Origin: Deltaproteobacteria bacterium
GTDB taxonomy: Bacteria > Desulfobacterota > DSM-4660 > Desulfatiglandales > HGW-15
Assembly: GCA_019310525.1 (NCBI GenBank)
Contig: JAFDEE010000007.1
Span: 1 to 54,370, forward strand
DNA: 54,370 bases
Direction of reading: 5' to 3'
Part shown: in pieces, positions 45,166 through 53,354 of the stretch
Position numbering within the stretch: the first letter of the stretch is position 1
How the letters are laid out: each line of letters opens with the position of its first letter
Notes under the pieces: model-generated
Told to the model about the DNA's origin: nothing
What the model saw: only the letters and a program-made list of their open reading frames with translations
Database searches by the model: none
Translations under genes and position numbers: made by a program

Positions 45166-45340
45166 GGTCAAGATAAGGGACCTTGGATCCAGCAGAGCCG
45201 GGACTCCCCGATCTCTCCGACCCTCCCGAAAAAGCAGGAGATCCCATCCAGTTTCGGGAAGATGCAGGCACGGGCCCCATGCTGTCTCCTTGAAAAAGAA
45301 TCTGTATGGGTTTTTTCAGGCTAATACGTAGCCCCGATCC

Positions 45341-45483
45341 TGTCAAAGGATCATGTTTGACATGTCTTATCAAGAAGGGCAAGCGGATCAGACATGCGCT
45401 CCCCTTTGCCTTAACAACCACCCACGGGAACAATTTTGGGGTCCTTGCATCTGACCAAATTTTGCCATGGTCGGACAAAATTT
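45341..45483 (+). promoter_or_regulatory. Candidate activator sites upstream of the sigma54 promoter
   Basis: Two inverted repeats lie 90-230 bp ahead of the -24/-12 element, a normal distance for an enhancer-binding protein. The first is TGTCAAA (45341-45347) / TTTGACA (45356-45362), overlapping CATGT-ttg-ACATG (45352-45364). The second is AAATTTTG (45457-45464) / CAAAATTT (45476-45483). No activator gene lies nearby. Confidence 0.4.
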
Positions 45484-45572
45484 TTCTAAAAATGCAGTTT
45501 CAGTGCATCCCATTTTCTCTCTGTGATTCTTCATCCCATTGATTGAACCGGGTATCAGGCCTCTTCCAGTCC

Positions 45573-45588
45573 TGGCATATCTCTTGCT
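45573..45588 (+). promoter_or_regulatory. Sigma54 (-24/-12) promoter of the reductive-dehalogenase gene
   Basis: TGGCATATCTCTTGCT fits the sigma54 consensus TGGCAYRNNNNTTGCW at every position, with GG and GC ten bases apart. Transcription would begin near 45600, about 78 bp before the start codon at 45678, and the strand is right. It is the only full match noticed in the intergenic parts of the window. Confidence 0.65.
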
Positions 45589-45677
45589 CATCCAGGCTTT
45601 TTGCCAGTAAACATGTCCCTTTCAGGCGATATGAGCTGGAAGGGGCTGGCACACAGGATCCAGAAGGAGGAATATGA

Positions 45678-46913
45678 ATGACCAGAATTTTCAATTCCGA
45701 CCTAAGAGACAGTGCGACCCTTGAACATCCAGATCCCTTTCCTGTTCATAAGCTTAAGAGGGTGGACCGGCCTACAACTTTTATTGACGAAGCCAAGGTT
45801 CAACGGGTATCAGAGCGGGATGGGGGGTTTTACAGGGCCGGACACGGAGAATTCGGCCCAAGGCTTGAAAAGGAGTACAAGCGCTTTGTAACAAAGCACC
45901 CCCTCTCAGGTGCCCTTGATGCCATGACGGGCTATCTGGGTGAACTCGTTGAACCCCCGAAAGAAGAAATAGACTATTCAGGCACCGCGTGGGGCGCCTC
46001 ATCCTGGGCGCCTATGCCTCAAGTGGCGAAGAAACAGGCCCCCGGCACGGATGATCCGCAGAGGATGGCAAGGCATATAAAGGAAGTCTGCTACTTCCTG
46101 AGGGCGGACCTGGTCGGCATTTGCAAACTCCCACCCTATGCCGTTTTCAGCCACCGGAAGGCTGACGGTGCACCCGTGGAATGTAACCACAAATACGCCA
46201 TCGCCGTCCTGGTGGATCAGGACTGGCGAACCTCTTCGGCCACCAATGGGCATGACTGGATCAGCAATTCCATGAGTTTCCTGTCCTATTCCACGACCGC
46301 CTTCATCACCTGTATCGTGGCTGACTATATCCGGAGGCTAGGCTATCCCGCGAGGGCCCATCACGCCATGAATTACCAGGTGGTGGTCCCCCCGATCCTC
46401 CTCTGGGCGGGTCTGGGAGAGATGTGCAGGATTGGGGATATCGTCTTGAATCCTTTCCTGGGGCCCCGCTTCAAGGCAGGGATTATAACGACTGATCTTC
46501 CTTTGGCCGTAGACAAACCCATCGATTTCGGTCTCCAGGATTTCTGTTCCAAGTGCGGGAAGTGCGCCCGGGAATGCCCGTCCCAGGCCATCAGTTACGG
46601 CGATAAGGAGATGTATAACGGGTACATGAAATGGATGAACGACGTTGAGAAGTGTACCGCCATGAGGGTCGGTAACCCTAACGGTTCCGGTTGCGGGACC
46701 TGCATTAAGGTGTGCCCGTGGAACAAACCATATACCTTGTTCCACAGGGCCATAAGCTGGACCATGACCCATGTGCCCTTTGCCAGGCGTTTCGGAATAT
46801 GGGGTGACGATCTTATGGGTTATGGGAAGGCGGACAAGAGAAGGAAATGGTGGCTTGACTTTGAAGAAATAGATGGGGAACTAAGGGTGCCGTCCCCTCC
46901 GCATGAGGAATGA
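45678..46913 (+). CDS. Reductive dehalogenase-family corrinoid Fe-S protein, cytoplasmic type
   Basis: A 411-residue homologue of the RdhA catalytic domain. The corrinoid-domain segments are RMARHIKEVCYFLRADLVGI, NHKYAIAVLVDQDW, ARAHHAMNYQVVVPPILLWA and GDIVLNPFLGPRFKAGIIT. Two cluster motifs follow: Cys290-x2-Cys293-x2-Cys296-x3-Cys300, and Cys326-x12-Cys339-x2-Cys342-x3-Cys346. There is no Tat signal and no RdhB membrane anchor gene beside it, unlike respiratory dehalogenases, so it is likely a soluble enzyme. The start has AAGGAGGAA upstream. It is preceded by a consensus sigma54 promoter. Substrate unknown; an organohalide or an electron-poor ring is possible. Confidence 0.87.
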   Translation: MTRIFNSDLRDSATLEHPDPFPVHKLKRVDRPTTFIDEAKVQRVSERDGGFYRAGHGEFGPRLEKEYKRFVTKHPLSGALDAMTGYLGELVEPPKEEIDYSGTAWGASSWAPMPQVAKKQAPGTDDPQRMARHIKEVCYFLRADLVGICKLPPYAVFSHRKADGAPVECNHKYAIAVLVDQDWRTSSATNGHDWISNSMSFLSYSTTAFITCIVADYIRRLGYPARAHHAMNYQVVVPPILLWAGLGEMCRIGDIVLNPFLGPRFKAGIITTDLPLAVDKPIDFGLQDFCSKCGKCARECPSQAISYGDKEMYNGYMKWMNDVEKCTAMRVGNPNGSGCGTCIKVCPWNKPYTLFHRAISWTMTHVPFARRFGIWGDDLMGYGKADKRRKWWLDFEEIDGELRVPSPPHEE

Positions 46914-47060
46914 ACAGGCTTTACTCGGAACACCCTGATTTTCCCGAAACAAAAGGGAGACTGAATCGCAATTTCCCAACAGAATCAAATCAGATGTTCA
47001 CCCACCCTCTACTACTACAACACCCTCCGGCCCGGCCAAGGGTTCAGGGTTCAAGGGTTC

Positions 47061-47197
47061 AAGTGAAAATCATTTCAGCTCAAATCCGTTTTTCTCACTC
47101 GATCCCTTGAATCCTTGAATCCTATTGAAGAAACAATCGAACTGAAGTCTTTGTCTGAAGACGCAGGTTTCTCCCATTCCCAGAATGGGACAATAAA
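47061..47197 (+). repeat. Repeat B, long copy
   Basis: Aligns with 38463-38612: aagtgaaaatcattt, tttttctcactcga, ccttgaatccttgaa, aaacaatcgaactgaagtc, a hairpin around gtctgaagac, and ctcccattccc-agaat-gggacaataaa. Upstream at 47038-47062 is a short tandem of ggttca(ag). The copy occupies the gap between the dehalogenase homologue and the AOR gene; the rest of 46914-47288 shows nothing recognisable. Confidence 0.75.
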
Positions 47198-47288
47198 TTC
47201 CTTGCCTTCACTTGAGATGCCGTCTGTGTTAGAGATAAATTAAGAGGTCCCTGATTGAGATTTTCCTTTCGATAATGGAGGAATCATC

Positions 47289-49193
47289 ATGGCCGGGGGG
47301 TATACGGGAAAGCTTGGGTTTATCGACCTTTCCACCGGGAAGGTCCGGGTCGAACGGGCGGATCAAAGTCTATACCGTGATTTCATCGGTGGCTACGGCA
47401 TTGGAGTCCGCATTCTTTACGAGCGTCAGGAAAAAGGCGCGGATCCCTTGGGACCCGGGAACATCCTGGGTTTCACGACCGGGCCCCTCACAGGAACAAG
47501 GGCCCCCAGCGGCGCGCGCTATATGGCCGTCTGCAAATCTCCTCTCACAGGGGGGTGGGGAGATGCCAATTCGGGGGGATACTTCGGAAGTGCCTTAAAG
47601 GCCGCTGGATGGGATGCCCTCTTTTTTACGGGGCAAGCCACAGACCCCAAGTTTCTCCTAGTCACCGATGATCGGCTCGAACTCATGGACGCGTCCCATC
47701 TCTGGGGAAAGGACACGATCGAAACCGAGGAGTTCCTCCAGGGGGAATTCGGCGGCCCCGGGACAAGGGTCGCCTGCATCGGGCCCGCCTCCGAAAAACT
47801 CTCCCTGATCAGCGGAATCGTCAACGACAAGGGCCGGATAGCCGCGCGCTCCGGTGTTGGAGCCGTGATGGGTTCCAAGCGCCTCAAGGCGGTGGTCGTA
47901 CGGGGCACAGGGAAGGTCGCTGTCGCCGACGCCGGGGCCTTGGATCGGTTGCGCCGCCGGTTCTTGGAGAATCTTCGTGAGGCCCGTGGTTTTCCCTCCG
48001 CACTCACCCAATACGGCACGGGGGGGCTTACCGGCCCGCTGGTGTCCAGCGGAGCGACCCCCATCAAGAACTGGCTCGAGGCCGGGGAAAAGGCCTTTCC
48101 AGGGGTTGAAAGGATCGCAGACGGCGACAGGCTGATCCAATACCAGAAGAAGCGGTATGGATGCGCCAACTGCCCGATCGCCTGCGGAGGTATCCTGTCC
48201 GTTTCTGATGGCCCCTATCCCCTGGAGCACCTGCACAAGCCGGAGTACGAAACCCTGGCTGCCCTTGGAGCGATGTGCCTCAATGACGATCTTCACGCCC
48301 TCTTCAAGATGACGGACATGTGCAACCGAAGCGGACTGGACACCATTTCGGCAGGCACCGTGCTCTCCTTCGCCATGGAGTGCTTCGAGAAGGGAATCCT
48401 GACAGAGACCGATACCGATGGAATCGGGCTCAGGTGGGGAGACGCGGAGGCCATGATCCAAATGCTCCGGAAAATCATAGCACGCGAGGGCATCGGTGAT
48501 ATCCTGGCAGACGGGGTGCGCGTGGCGGCCGAAAAGATCGGGAAGGGATCCGGGGTCTTGGCCGTCCATGTGGGGGGACAGGAGCCCGGCATGCACAATC
48601 CCCTCTTCCTGCCCGGCAGGGGAACGGGTTACCTGTGCGATCCCACACCGGGGAGGCACACCGCCACTCCCATGGCCCGCATCGATGCGGGACCGGGGGC
48701 CATTGCGCCCTATCCAGAGCTGGAATTTCACGGTCACGAGCGGTACGAATATCGGAGCAAGGGCAAGCCCAGCGCCGTGTCCTCCTGTTACTGGCAGGTG
48801 GGGACCTGCGCCGGGGCCTGTCTGTTTCCGGTCATCTTCTTTGGAAATTTTCCCCTGCTGGAGTACTTAAACGCTGTAACGGGGTGGGACATGGACATCC
48901 CTGAGGTCCTCGAGACCGGCGCCCGAATTCAAACCCTGAGGCAATGCTTCAATCTGAGGGAAGGTGTGGAGCCTTCCCGCATACGGTTGCATCCCAGGAT
49001 GATGGGAGACCCACCCCACCGGGAAGGCCCGTTGACAGGGGTTGTTATTGATGCCGATGCTCTTGCCTCGGAATACCGCAAGGCCATGGGATGGGACCCT
49101 GAAACCGGTCGTCCCCTAAAGGATACCTTGGACAGGCTCGGCCTGGGAGACCTGGTGTCTGAATCTGATCTCGACACAGGACAGAGCTCATAA
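47289..49193 (+). CDS. Aldehyde:ferredoxin oxidoreductase (AOR) family tungsten enzyme
   Basis: A 634-residue tungstopterin enzyme that oxidises aldehydes to acids with ferredoxin, or works in reverse. The N-terminal domain is typical (GYTGKLGFIDLSTGKVRVE, FIGGYGIGVRILYE, TRAPSGARYMAVCKSPLTGG). The [4Fe-4S] ligands are in CANCPIACGG and in the later TCAGACLF. AGVG-like cofactor loops and LADGVRVAAEKIG are present. The start has ATGGAGGAATC upstream. No separate electron-transfer subunit gene is attached. It is a single-gene unit lying after repeat B; the natural aldehyde is unknown. Confidence 0.92.
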   Translation: MAGGYTGKLGFIDLSTGKVRVERADQSLYRDFIGGYGIGVRILYERQEKGADPLGPGNILGFTTGPLTGTRAPSGARYMAVCKSPLTGGWGDANSGGYFGSALKAAGWDALFFTGQATDPKFLLVTDDRLELMDASHLWGKDTIETEEFLQGEFGGPGTRVACIGPASEKLSLISGIVNDKGRIAARSGVGAVMGSKRLKAVVVRGTGKVAVADAGALDRLRRRFLENLREARGFPSALTQYGTGGLTGPLVSSGATPIKNWLEAGEKAFPGVERIADGDRLIQYQKKRYGCANCPIACGGILSVSDGPYPLEHLHKPEYETLAALGAMCLNDDLHALFKMTDMCNRSGLDTISAGTVLSFAMECFEKGILTETDTDGIGLRWGDAEAMIQMLRKIIAREGIGDILADGVRVAAEKIGKGSGVLAVHVGGQEPGMHNPLFLPGRGTGYLCDPTPGRHTATPMARIDAGPGAIAPYPELEFHGHERYEYRSKGKPSAVSSCYWQVGTCAGACLFPVIFFGNFPLLEYLNAVTGWDMDIPEVLETGARIQTLRQCFNLREGVEPSRIRLHPRMMGDPPHREGPLTGVVIDADALASEYRKAMGWDPETGRPLKDTLDRLGLGDLVSESDLDTGQSS

Positions 49194-49243
49194 TCCCGGC
49201 GTCCATACCTGATAAAAACCCACTTTTGGCTCTCGCGCGACCC

Positions 49244-49378
49244 ATGGTTCTAGAAATCCCGAAAGGGAATGAGTTCCTCATGAGAATCTGGGCTGACATT
49301 GTGGAAGTCGAAAATTTCCAAGACCATGACTTAAAGCCAGAGAAAAGGCGGTTCCACTTCGGCACCCCTATACTCTGA
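49244..49378 (+). pseudogene. Possible gene remnant (44 codons)
   Basis: A short open frame beginning MVLEIPKGNEFLMRIW and ending KRRFHFGTPIL. The frame stays open to the left into the end of the AOR gene. Its composition looks protein-like, but there is no ribosome-binding site and I do not recognise a family. It may be the tail of a lost gene or chance. Confidence 0.22.
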
Positions 49379-49436
49379 CTGACAGCCGCAGCGTTATTAT
49401 CCATAGTCTTAACGATTCCCAATATCGATTTTAAAT

Positions 49437-49596
49437 AGTGTCCATCCATAAATGAGAAAATTTGTGCAAGGTCAAGGAAGGCGAAAATTTTAACCGCAGG
49501 AATACATTGAAGTATTTTGAGGATTAAAATTTGAGCCTGACCTGTCTGCCGGCAGGCGCAGAGATTGCGGAAATTGGCCATTTATGGATGGACACT
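49437..49596 (+). mobile_element. 160-bp MITE with perfect 18-bp ends, carrying repeat-A core
   Basis: The ends agtgtccatccataaatg and catttatggatggacact are exact inverted repeats, flanked on both sides by AAAT (49433-49436 and 49597-49600), a 4-bp target duplication. Inside is the repeat-A core: stem arms 49480-49495 and 49521-49537, inner stem AATAC (49501-49505) / GTATT (49512-49516), and then a short CTGCCGGCAG hairpin. It has no coding capacity. It lies just ahead of the AT-rich DUF3795 gene. Confidence 0.88.
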
Positions 49597-49722
49597 AAAT
49601 AATGTTCAGTCAATAACTGCTTTGAGAGGAAGGCGTGTTACGTCTCCCCTTTACACGCATCCTCAAGCTGGCTGTTATACATTTGCAATATTAACAATTT
49701 GACAAACAGGAGAATTGAAACA

Positions 49723-50214
49723 ATGAAAGTAAATCCGGATTTTATCGCACCCTGTGGCCTTTATTGCGGAGTTTGTGCGATTTATATTGCACACCGCGAT
49801 AATAATCAAAAACTAAAAGAGCGTTTAGTGAATCTTTACAAAGGAGGAGTTCCAGACAAGGGCACTCTCCCTAATAGTGAAAATCTTTCAGCAGAAGATA
49901 TACGATGCAATGGGTGCCTGTCTAACGATCGGTTTATGCATTGCGAGCAGTGTGAAATCAGGGCCTGCACAAGGGAGAAAGGTTACACCGGATGTCATCA
50001 ATGCGATGAATTTCCTTGTCAGTATATTGAAAATTTTCCCATGGCTGTTGGCAAAAAAGTTATTTTGCGGGCCATTCCGTATTGGCGAGAGGTGGGTACT
50101 GAAAAATGGATTCAAGATGAAGAAGCCCGCTATATTTGTCCGGAATGCGGTAATAAAGTTTTCCGGGGCGTTGTAAGATGCAATCAATGTAAAACGAAGC
50201 TGGATCTGGACTAG
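49723..50214 (+). CDS. DUF3795 cysteine-rich protein
   Basis: A 163-residue soluble protein with many cysteine pairs: APCGLYCGVCAIY, CNGCLSNDRFMHCEQC, CHQCDEFPC, and a C-terminal zinc ribbon (YICPECGNKVF ... RCNQCKTKLDLD). The first block is the DUF3795 signature. The cysteines suggest zinc or Fe-S binding; the role is unknown. The frame is open to 49699, but ATG 49723 follows CAGGAGA at good distance. The gene is clearly more AT-rich than the GC-rich genes to its left and sits beside a MITE, which suggests later acquisition. Confidence 0.85.
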   Translation: MKVNPDFIAPCGLYCGVCAIYIAHRDNNQKLKERLVNLYKGGVPDKGTLPNSENLSAEDIRCNGCLSNDRFMHCEQCEIRACTREKGYTGCHQCDEFPCQYIENFPMAVGKKVILRAIPYWREVGTEKWIQDEEARYICPECGNKVFRGVVRCNQCKTKLDLD

Positions 50215-50590
50215 TTTGCTGTTTCTTCCCGGATCAGTTTCGCTCGCTTATTTCTTTTGGGATAATTTGCTCACGAGATGAACCACTTTCTTCTCTAATG
50301 CTTTTATCCGGGGGGTTTTCTTTTTCTGAAAACAAGAAGGGCCGAGATTTTCAAAGAACGCCTTCTTTCAGTGATGAAATACTGAAGGGCAATACCCATC
50401 CTGGTCCCATAAATCCGAGACCCACGCCTTATCTTGCCTAAATCCCTTTCTCAGGTTATGAACGGCGCGGTCTCCTGCCGGGTCCTGACAACCCGATTCG
50501 TTCCGTTGGTGAGCGAAAAGGGAGCGCGCGTTAAAGGCCATCCATTAAAAAGCACCCCCATCATAAAAATTCATTATTCTAAAATTTTCC
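50215..50590. other. Gap without a supported gene
   Basis: About 375 bp between the DUF3795 gene and the XRE-cupin promoter. It contains T-rich and G-rich runs but no frame, hairpin or repeat that I could support. Some loss of an older gene is possible. Confidence 0.3.
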
Positions 50591-50619
50591 TTGACATATG
50601 TTTGCTGTGAGTGTACGGT
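50591..50619 (+). promoter_or_regulatory. Putative promoter with operator half-site for the XRE-cupin gene
   Basis: TTGACA at 50591-50596, a 17-bp spacer, and a weak TACGGT at 50614-50619. The spacer includes gtttgctg (50600-50607), the left half of the palindrome at 51249-51265. The predicted start falls within a few bases of ATG 50629, so the mRNA may have almost no leader. Confidence 0.4.
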
Positions 50620-50628
50620 GCTTTTACT

Positions 50629-51225
50629 ATGAATCAGGTGGAACAGATAAGTCGGGAGTTAGAAAAGACGATAGCCCGCAAGGTTAGGGAACTTAGAAGC
50701 GCCAAAAATTGGTCTTTGGATAAGCTTGCCTCCTTGACGGGTCTCTCCAAAAGCTATCTATCACAAATTGAAAACTGCGAGAAGACTCCTACGATATCGA
50801 CATTAACCAAGATTGCCTATTCGTTGAAAGTGAATGTCCAAACCCTTATGGGAGAGGAAACCACAACCCCAAAGCCTGTAAAGCTCTCTATTATCAAACC
50901 TTCGCAGCGACGTACTATTATTCGCAACGGCACACCCATGGGCTATGAGTATGAATCCCTGACCCATAAAAAAACAGATCGAATCATGGATGGATATTTA
51001 CTAACGGCAGGCTTTGATCTGCCTGAGGAGCCTTTTGTCCATGAAGGACAGGAATTGGTTTTCATGCTGGAAGGGACCCAGGAATTTATCTATGACGGCC
51101 AATCCCACATCGTTTCTGCGGGCGATTGTCTTTATTTCGACTCGGACCGACCGCATATGTCCCGAAGTATCGGCGATCGTCCGGCGCGGTTTTTGGTGGT
51201 CTTCTGCAACCCTCGCAATTTCTAA
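50629..51225 (+). CDS. XRE-cupin transcriptional regulator
   Basis: A helix-turn-helix of the XRE type (about residues 15-70; NWSLDKLASLTGLSKSYLSQ, then TPTISTLTKIAYSLKV) followed by a cupin sensor domain (110-198; EEPFVHEGQELVFMLEGTQE, AGDCLYFDSDRPH). This class binds a small metabolite in the cupin and controls neighbouring catabolic or uptake genes. ATG 50629 fits the HTH N terminus; GTG 50611 in the same frame would lie upstream of the predicted transcript start. It precedes, in the same direction, an isocitrate-lyase-family enzyme and a TRAP transporter, which it probably controls. Confidence 0.88.
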   Translation: MNQVEQISRELEKTIARKVRELRSAKNWSLDKLASLTGLSKSYLSQIENCEKTPTISTLTKIAYSLKVNVQTLMGEETTTPKPVKLSIIKPSQRRTIIRNGTPMGYEYESLTHKKTDRIMDGYLLTAGFDLPEEPFVHEGQELVFMLEGTQEFIYDGQSHIVSAGDCLYFDSDRPHMSRSIGDRPARFLVVFCNPRNF

Positions 51226-51248
51226 GGCTAATTTTTTTTGCCGATAGC

Positions 51249-51265
51249 GTTTGCTGACGGCAAAC
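51249..51265. promoter_or_regulatory. Palindrome, candidate XRE operator
   Basis: GTTTGC - TGACG - GCAAAC, a perfect 6-bp inverted repeat in the 65-bp gap between the regulator and the lyase gene. Its left half with the next two bases (gtttgctg) recurs in the regulator's own promoter spacer. Confidence 0.45.
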
Positions 51266-51290
51266 ACAATCCAACACGAAAGTTCTTATC

Positions 51291-52184
51291 ATGAAAAACA
51301 CGATCCTTTTGCAAAAGTACATCAAAGAGCCAGAGATTCTCGTTATGCCGGGAGCCCACGATGCCCTGAGCGCCCATATAATCGCCCTTTGCGGTTTCAA
51401 GGCGTTCACAATCGGAGGCTATTCAGTCAGCGCTTCTCTGCTGGGCAAACCGGATGTATCCCTTTTGACGCTGACTGAGATGGCGGATTGTGTCGCGCGT
51501 ATGGTGGAGGCCGCTAATTTGCCTGTGTTGGCCGATGGGGACACTGGCCACGGCGGCGTGCTGAACGTAATCCGGACTGTCAAGGAAATGGAGAGGGCCG
51601 GCGCGGCGGGTCTGTTCATCGAAGACCAGCTTTTCCCCAAACGCTGTGGACACATGGAAGGTAAACAGGTCGTGGCCCGGGAGGAAATGGTTGCCAAGAT
51701 CAAGGCAGCGGTGGATGCCAGGGTAGATGATAACCTGGTGATCATGGCCCGCACCGATGCCTTGGCAACCCACGGTCTGGATGAAGCCATTGAACGGGGA
51801 AATCTTTACAGGGAAGCAGGAGCTGATCTCATTTTCGTGGAGGCTCCACGCTCGGTGGAAGATATGCGGCGAATAAATCGAGAAATCGATGCCCCGACCC
51901 TGGCCAACAACCTGGAAGGGGGCAAAAGCCCTTTGCTGCCGGCAGAGGAACTGGAAAAAATCGGGTACAACGTGGTGGTGTTTCCGGTCTCAGCCACCTA
52001 TGCGATCGCCAAGGTGATCCGGGAACTAATGCAAGAAATCAAACGCCTGGGAACAACTGCAAACTTTTTGAAGCAAATGACCACTTTCACAGAATTCAAT
52101 CAACTTATCGGCCTGGAGTCTTTGCGAAACCTGGAACGTGAATACGAAAAGCGAGCACTGACGGTGTTTGACCGTGACAAGTGA
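51291..52184 (+). CDS. Isocitrate lyase/PEP mutase-family lyase (methylisocitrate or dimethylmalate lyase-like)
   Basis: A 297-residue beta/alpha barrel enzyme that cleaves or forms a C-C bond next to a carboxylate. It has the Mg-binding DGDTGHGG (83-90 region), and the catalytic loop EDQLFPKRCGH with Cys119, as in true lyases (KKCGH) and not in PEP mutases. RTDALATHGLDEAIERG and the C-terminal helices are normal. Methylisocitrate lyase, 2,3-dimethylmalate lyase and oxaloacetate decarboxylase all fit. No prpC or prpD gene lies nearby, which speaks against the methylcitrate cycle. The TRAP genes follow, suggesting use of an imported dicarboxylate. Confidence 0.85.
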   Translation: MKNTILLQKYIKEPEILVMPGAHDALSAHIIALCGFKAFTIGGYSVSASLLGKPDVSLLTLTEMADCVARMVEAANLPVLADGDTGHGGVLNVIRTVKEMERAGAAGLFIEDQLFPKRCGHMEGKQVVAREEMVAKIKAAVDARVDDNLVIMARTDALATHGLDEAIERGNLYREAGADLIFVEAPRSVEDMRRINREIDAPTLANNLEGGKSPLLPAEELEKIGYNVVVFPVSATYAIAKVIRELMQEIKRLGTTANFLKQMTTFTEFNQLIGLESLRNLEREYEKRALTVFDRDK

Positions 52185-52285
52185 AAAGATGCCGTGTGGG
52201 CCTTTATATGATAGCAACCGAGCATTCGGTGCAAATCATGACGAACAGAAATTGTTTGCCGAATAGAAACGAAAGGAGGGTTGAT

Positions 52286-53347
52286 ATGTTGAAAAATATT
52301 TTTAAATGGAAAAACCCAGTCAGTATACAGGTTCTGGTTGTTGTGGTCATCATTCTGGCCACATTCAGCTTGCCTGCTCAGGCTTCGGATGTCGTTAAGC
52401 TTCGCTTCTCGACTTACAACCCACCTCGAGGCATGGAAGGCCAGATGGCTCAATGGCTGGCTGAAGAAATCAAGCAACGTAGCAAGGGGCGGATCACTTT
52501 TGAAATGTATTTCGGTGGATCCTTGATGAAAGCCAGGGAAACCCTTAGAGGAATCCAGTCCGGCATAGCCGACATGGGTTTCATTTTCGTGCCTTATTAC
52601 CCCCGCGAACTGCCGGCCTGGACCGTGGCCGAACCGTTCCTGCGGGGACCGGTGGCGCCGGAAAAACGTGCCGCCTTTTTCTGGGAACTTTATGCCGAAG
52701 CTCCCGAGTTGAAACAGGCCCTGGACAAATGGAACCAGCGTCTGGTCGCAGTGCACGTATTCGGCAAACATAGCGTGGGCGGCCCCCGGCCCCTCAAAAG
52801 CCTGGCGGACTTGAAGGGCCTTAAGGTCCGCTGTGCCGGCGGCTATGATGCTTTGCACATGGCGGCTCTGGGGGCCAATATCGTATTCTGCAAGGGCAGA
52901 GAAGTATATTCAGCCATGCAAAAAGGAGCCATCGACGCTAACTATACTCCTCTGACCTCATACTTCAAATACAAACTATATGAGATCGGGAAAAATCACC
53001 ACTTGCTGGTAATTCCCCAGTTTATAGGGTCGGTGGCCCTTATCACCATGAACCTGGACAGTTTCAACAAATTGTCGCCGCAACAACAAAAAGCTCTCCA
53101 GGAAGCCGGACGGAAGTACAGCAAAGTAGAAAGTAGAGAAATACAAGAACTTGAAAAACAATATTCCACCAAGATGACCCAGGCCGGCCTGAAAATGGTT
53201 TCTATTTCAAAAAGTGAAGTACTGAAATGGGCTCAAGACTGTGAAGCTAGAAGCAAAGACAAATGGCTCGAAAAAACCAAGGGCAAAGCCGGCGGGCAGG
53301 CGCTCCTGGACAAAGCTGAACGCCTATTGAAAAAATATCAGGACTAA
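52286..53347 (+). CDS. TRAP solute-binding protein, DctP family
   Basis: The periplasmic receptor of a second TRAP system. From ATG 52286 (AAGGAGGG upstream) there is a signal-anchor-like leader (PVSIQVLVVVVIILATFSLP ending AQA). The DctP fold follows: KLRFSTYNPPRGMEGQMAQW, LRGIQSGIADMGFIFVP, LADLKGLKVRCAGGYDALH and YSAMQKGAIDANY. The open frame from 52181 overlaps the lyase stop, and its first 35 residues are not signal-like. It is 353 residues long. It differs clearly from the DctP at 27646. Confidence 0.92.
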   Translation: MLKNIFKWKNPVSIQVLVVVVIILATFSLPAQASDVVKLRFSTYNPPRGMEGQMAQWLAEEIKQRSKGRITFEMYFGGSLMKARETLRGIQSGIADMGFIFVPYYPRELPAWTVAEPFLRGPVAPEKRAAFFWELYAEAPELKQALDKWNQRLVAVHVFGKHSVGGPRPLKSLADLKGLKVRCAGGYDALHMAALGANIVFCKGREVYSAMQKGAIDANYTPLTSYFKYKLYEIGKNHHLLVIPQFIGSVALITMNLDSFNKLSPQQQKALQEAGRKYSKVESREIQELEKQYSTKMTQAGLKMVSISKSEVLKWAQDCEARSKDKWLEKTKGKAGGQALLDKAERLLKKYQD

Positions 53348-53354
53348 AATTCCC

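Noticed and set aside
49045-49581. Minus-strand frame of 178 codons
   Set aside because: It runs through the MITE and antisense to the AOR gene's end; an artefact of the repeat.
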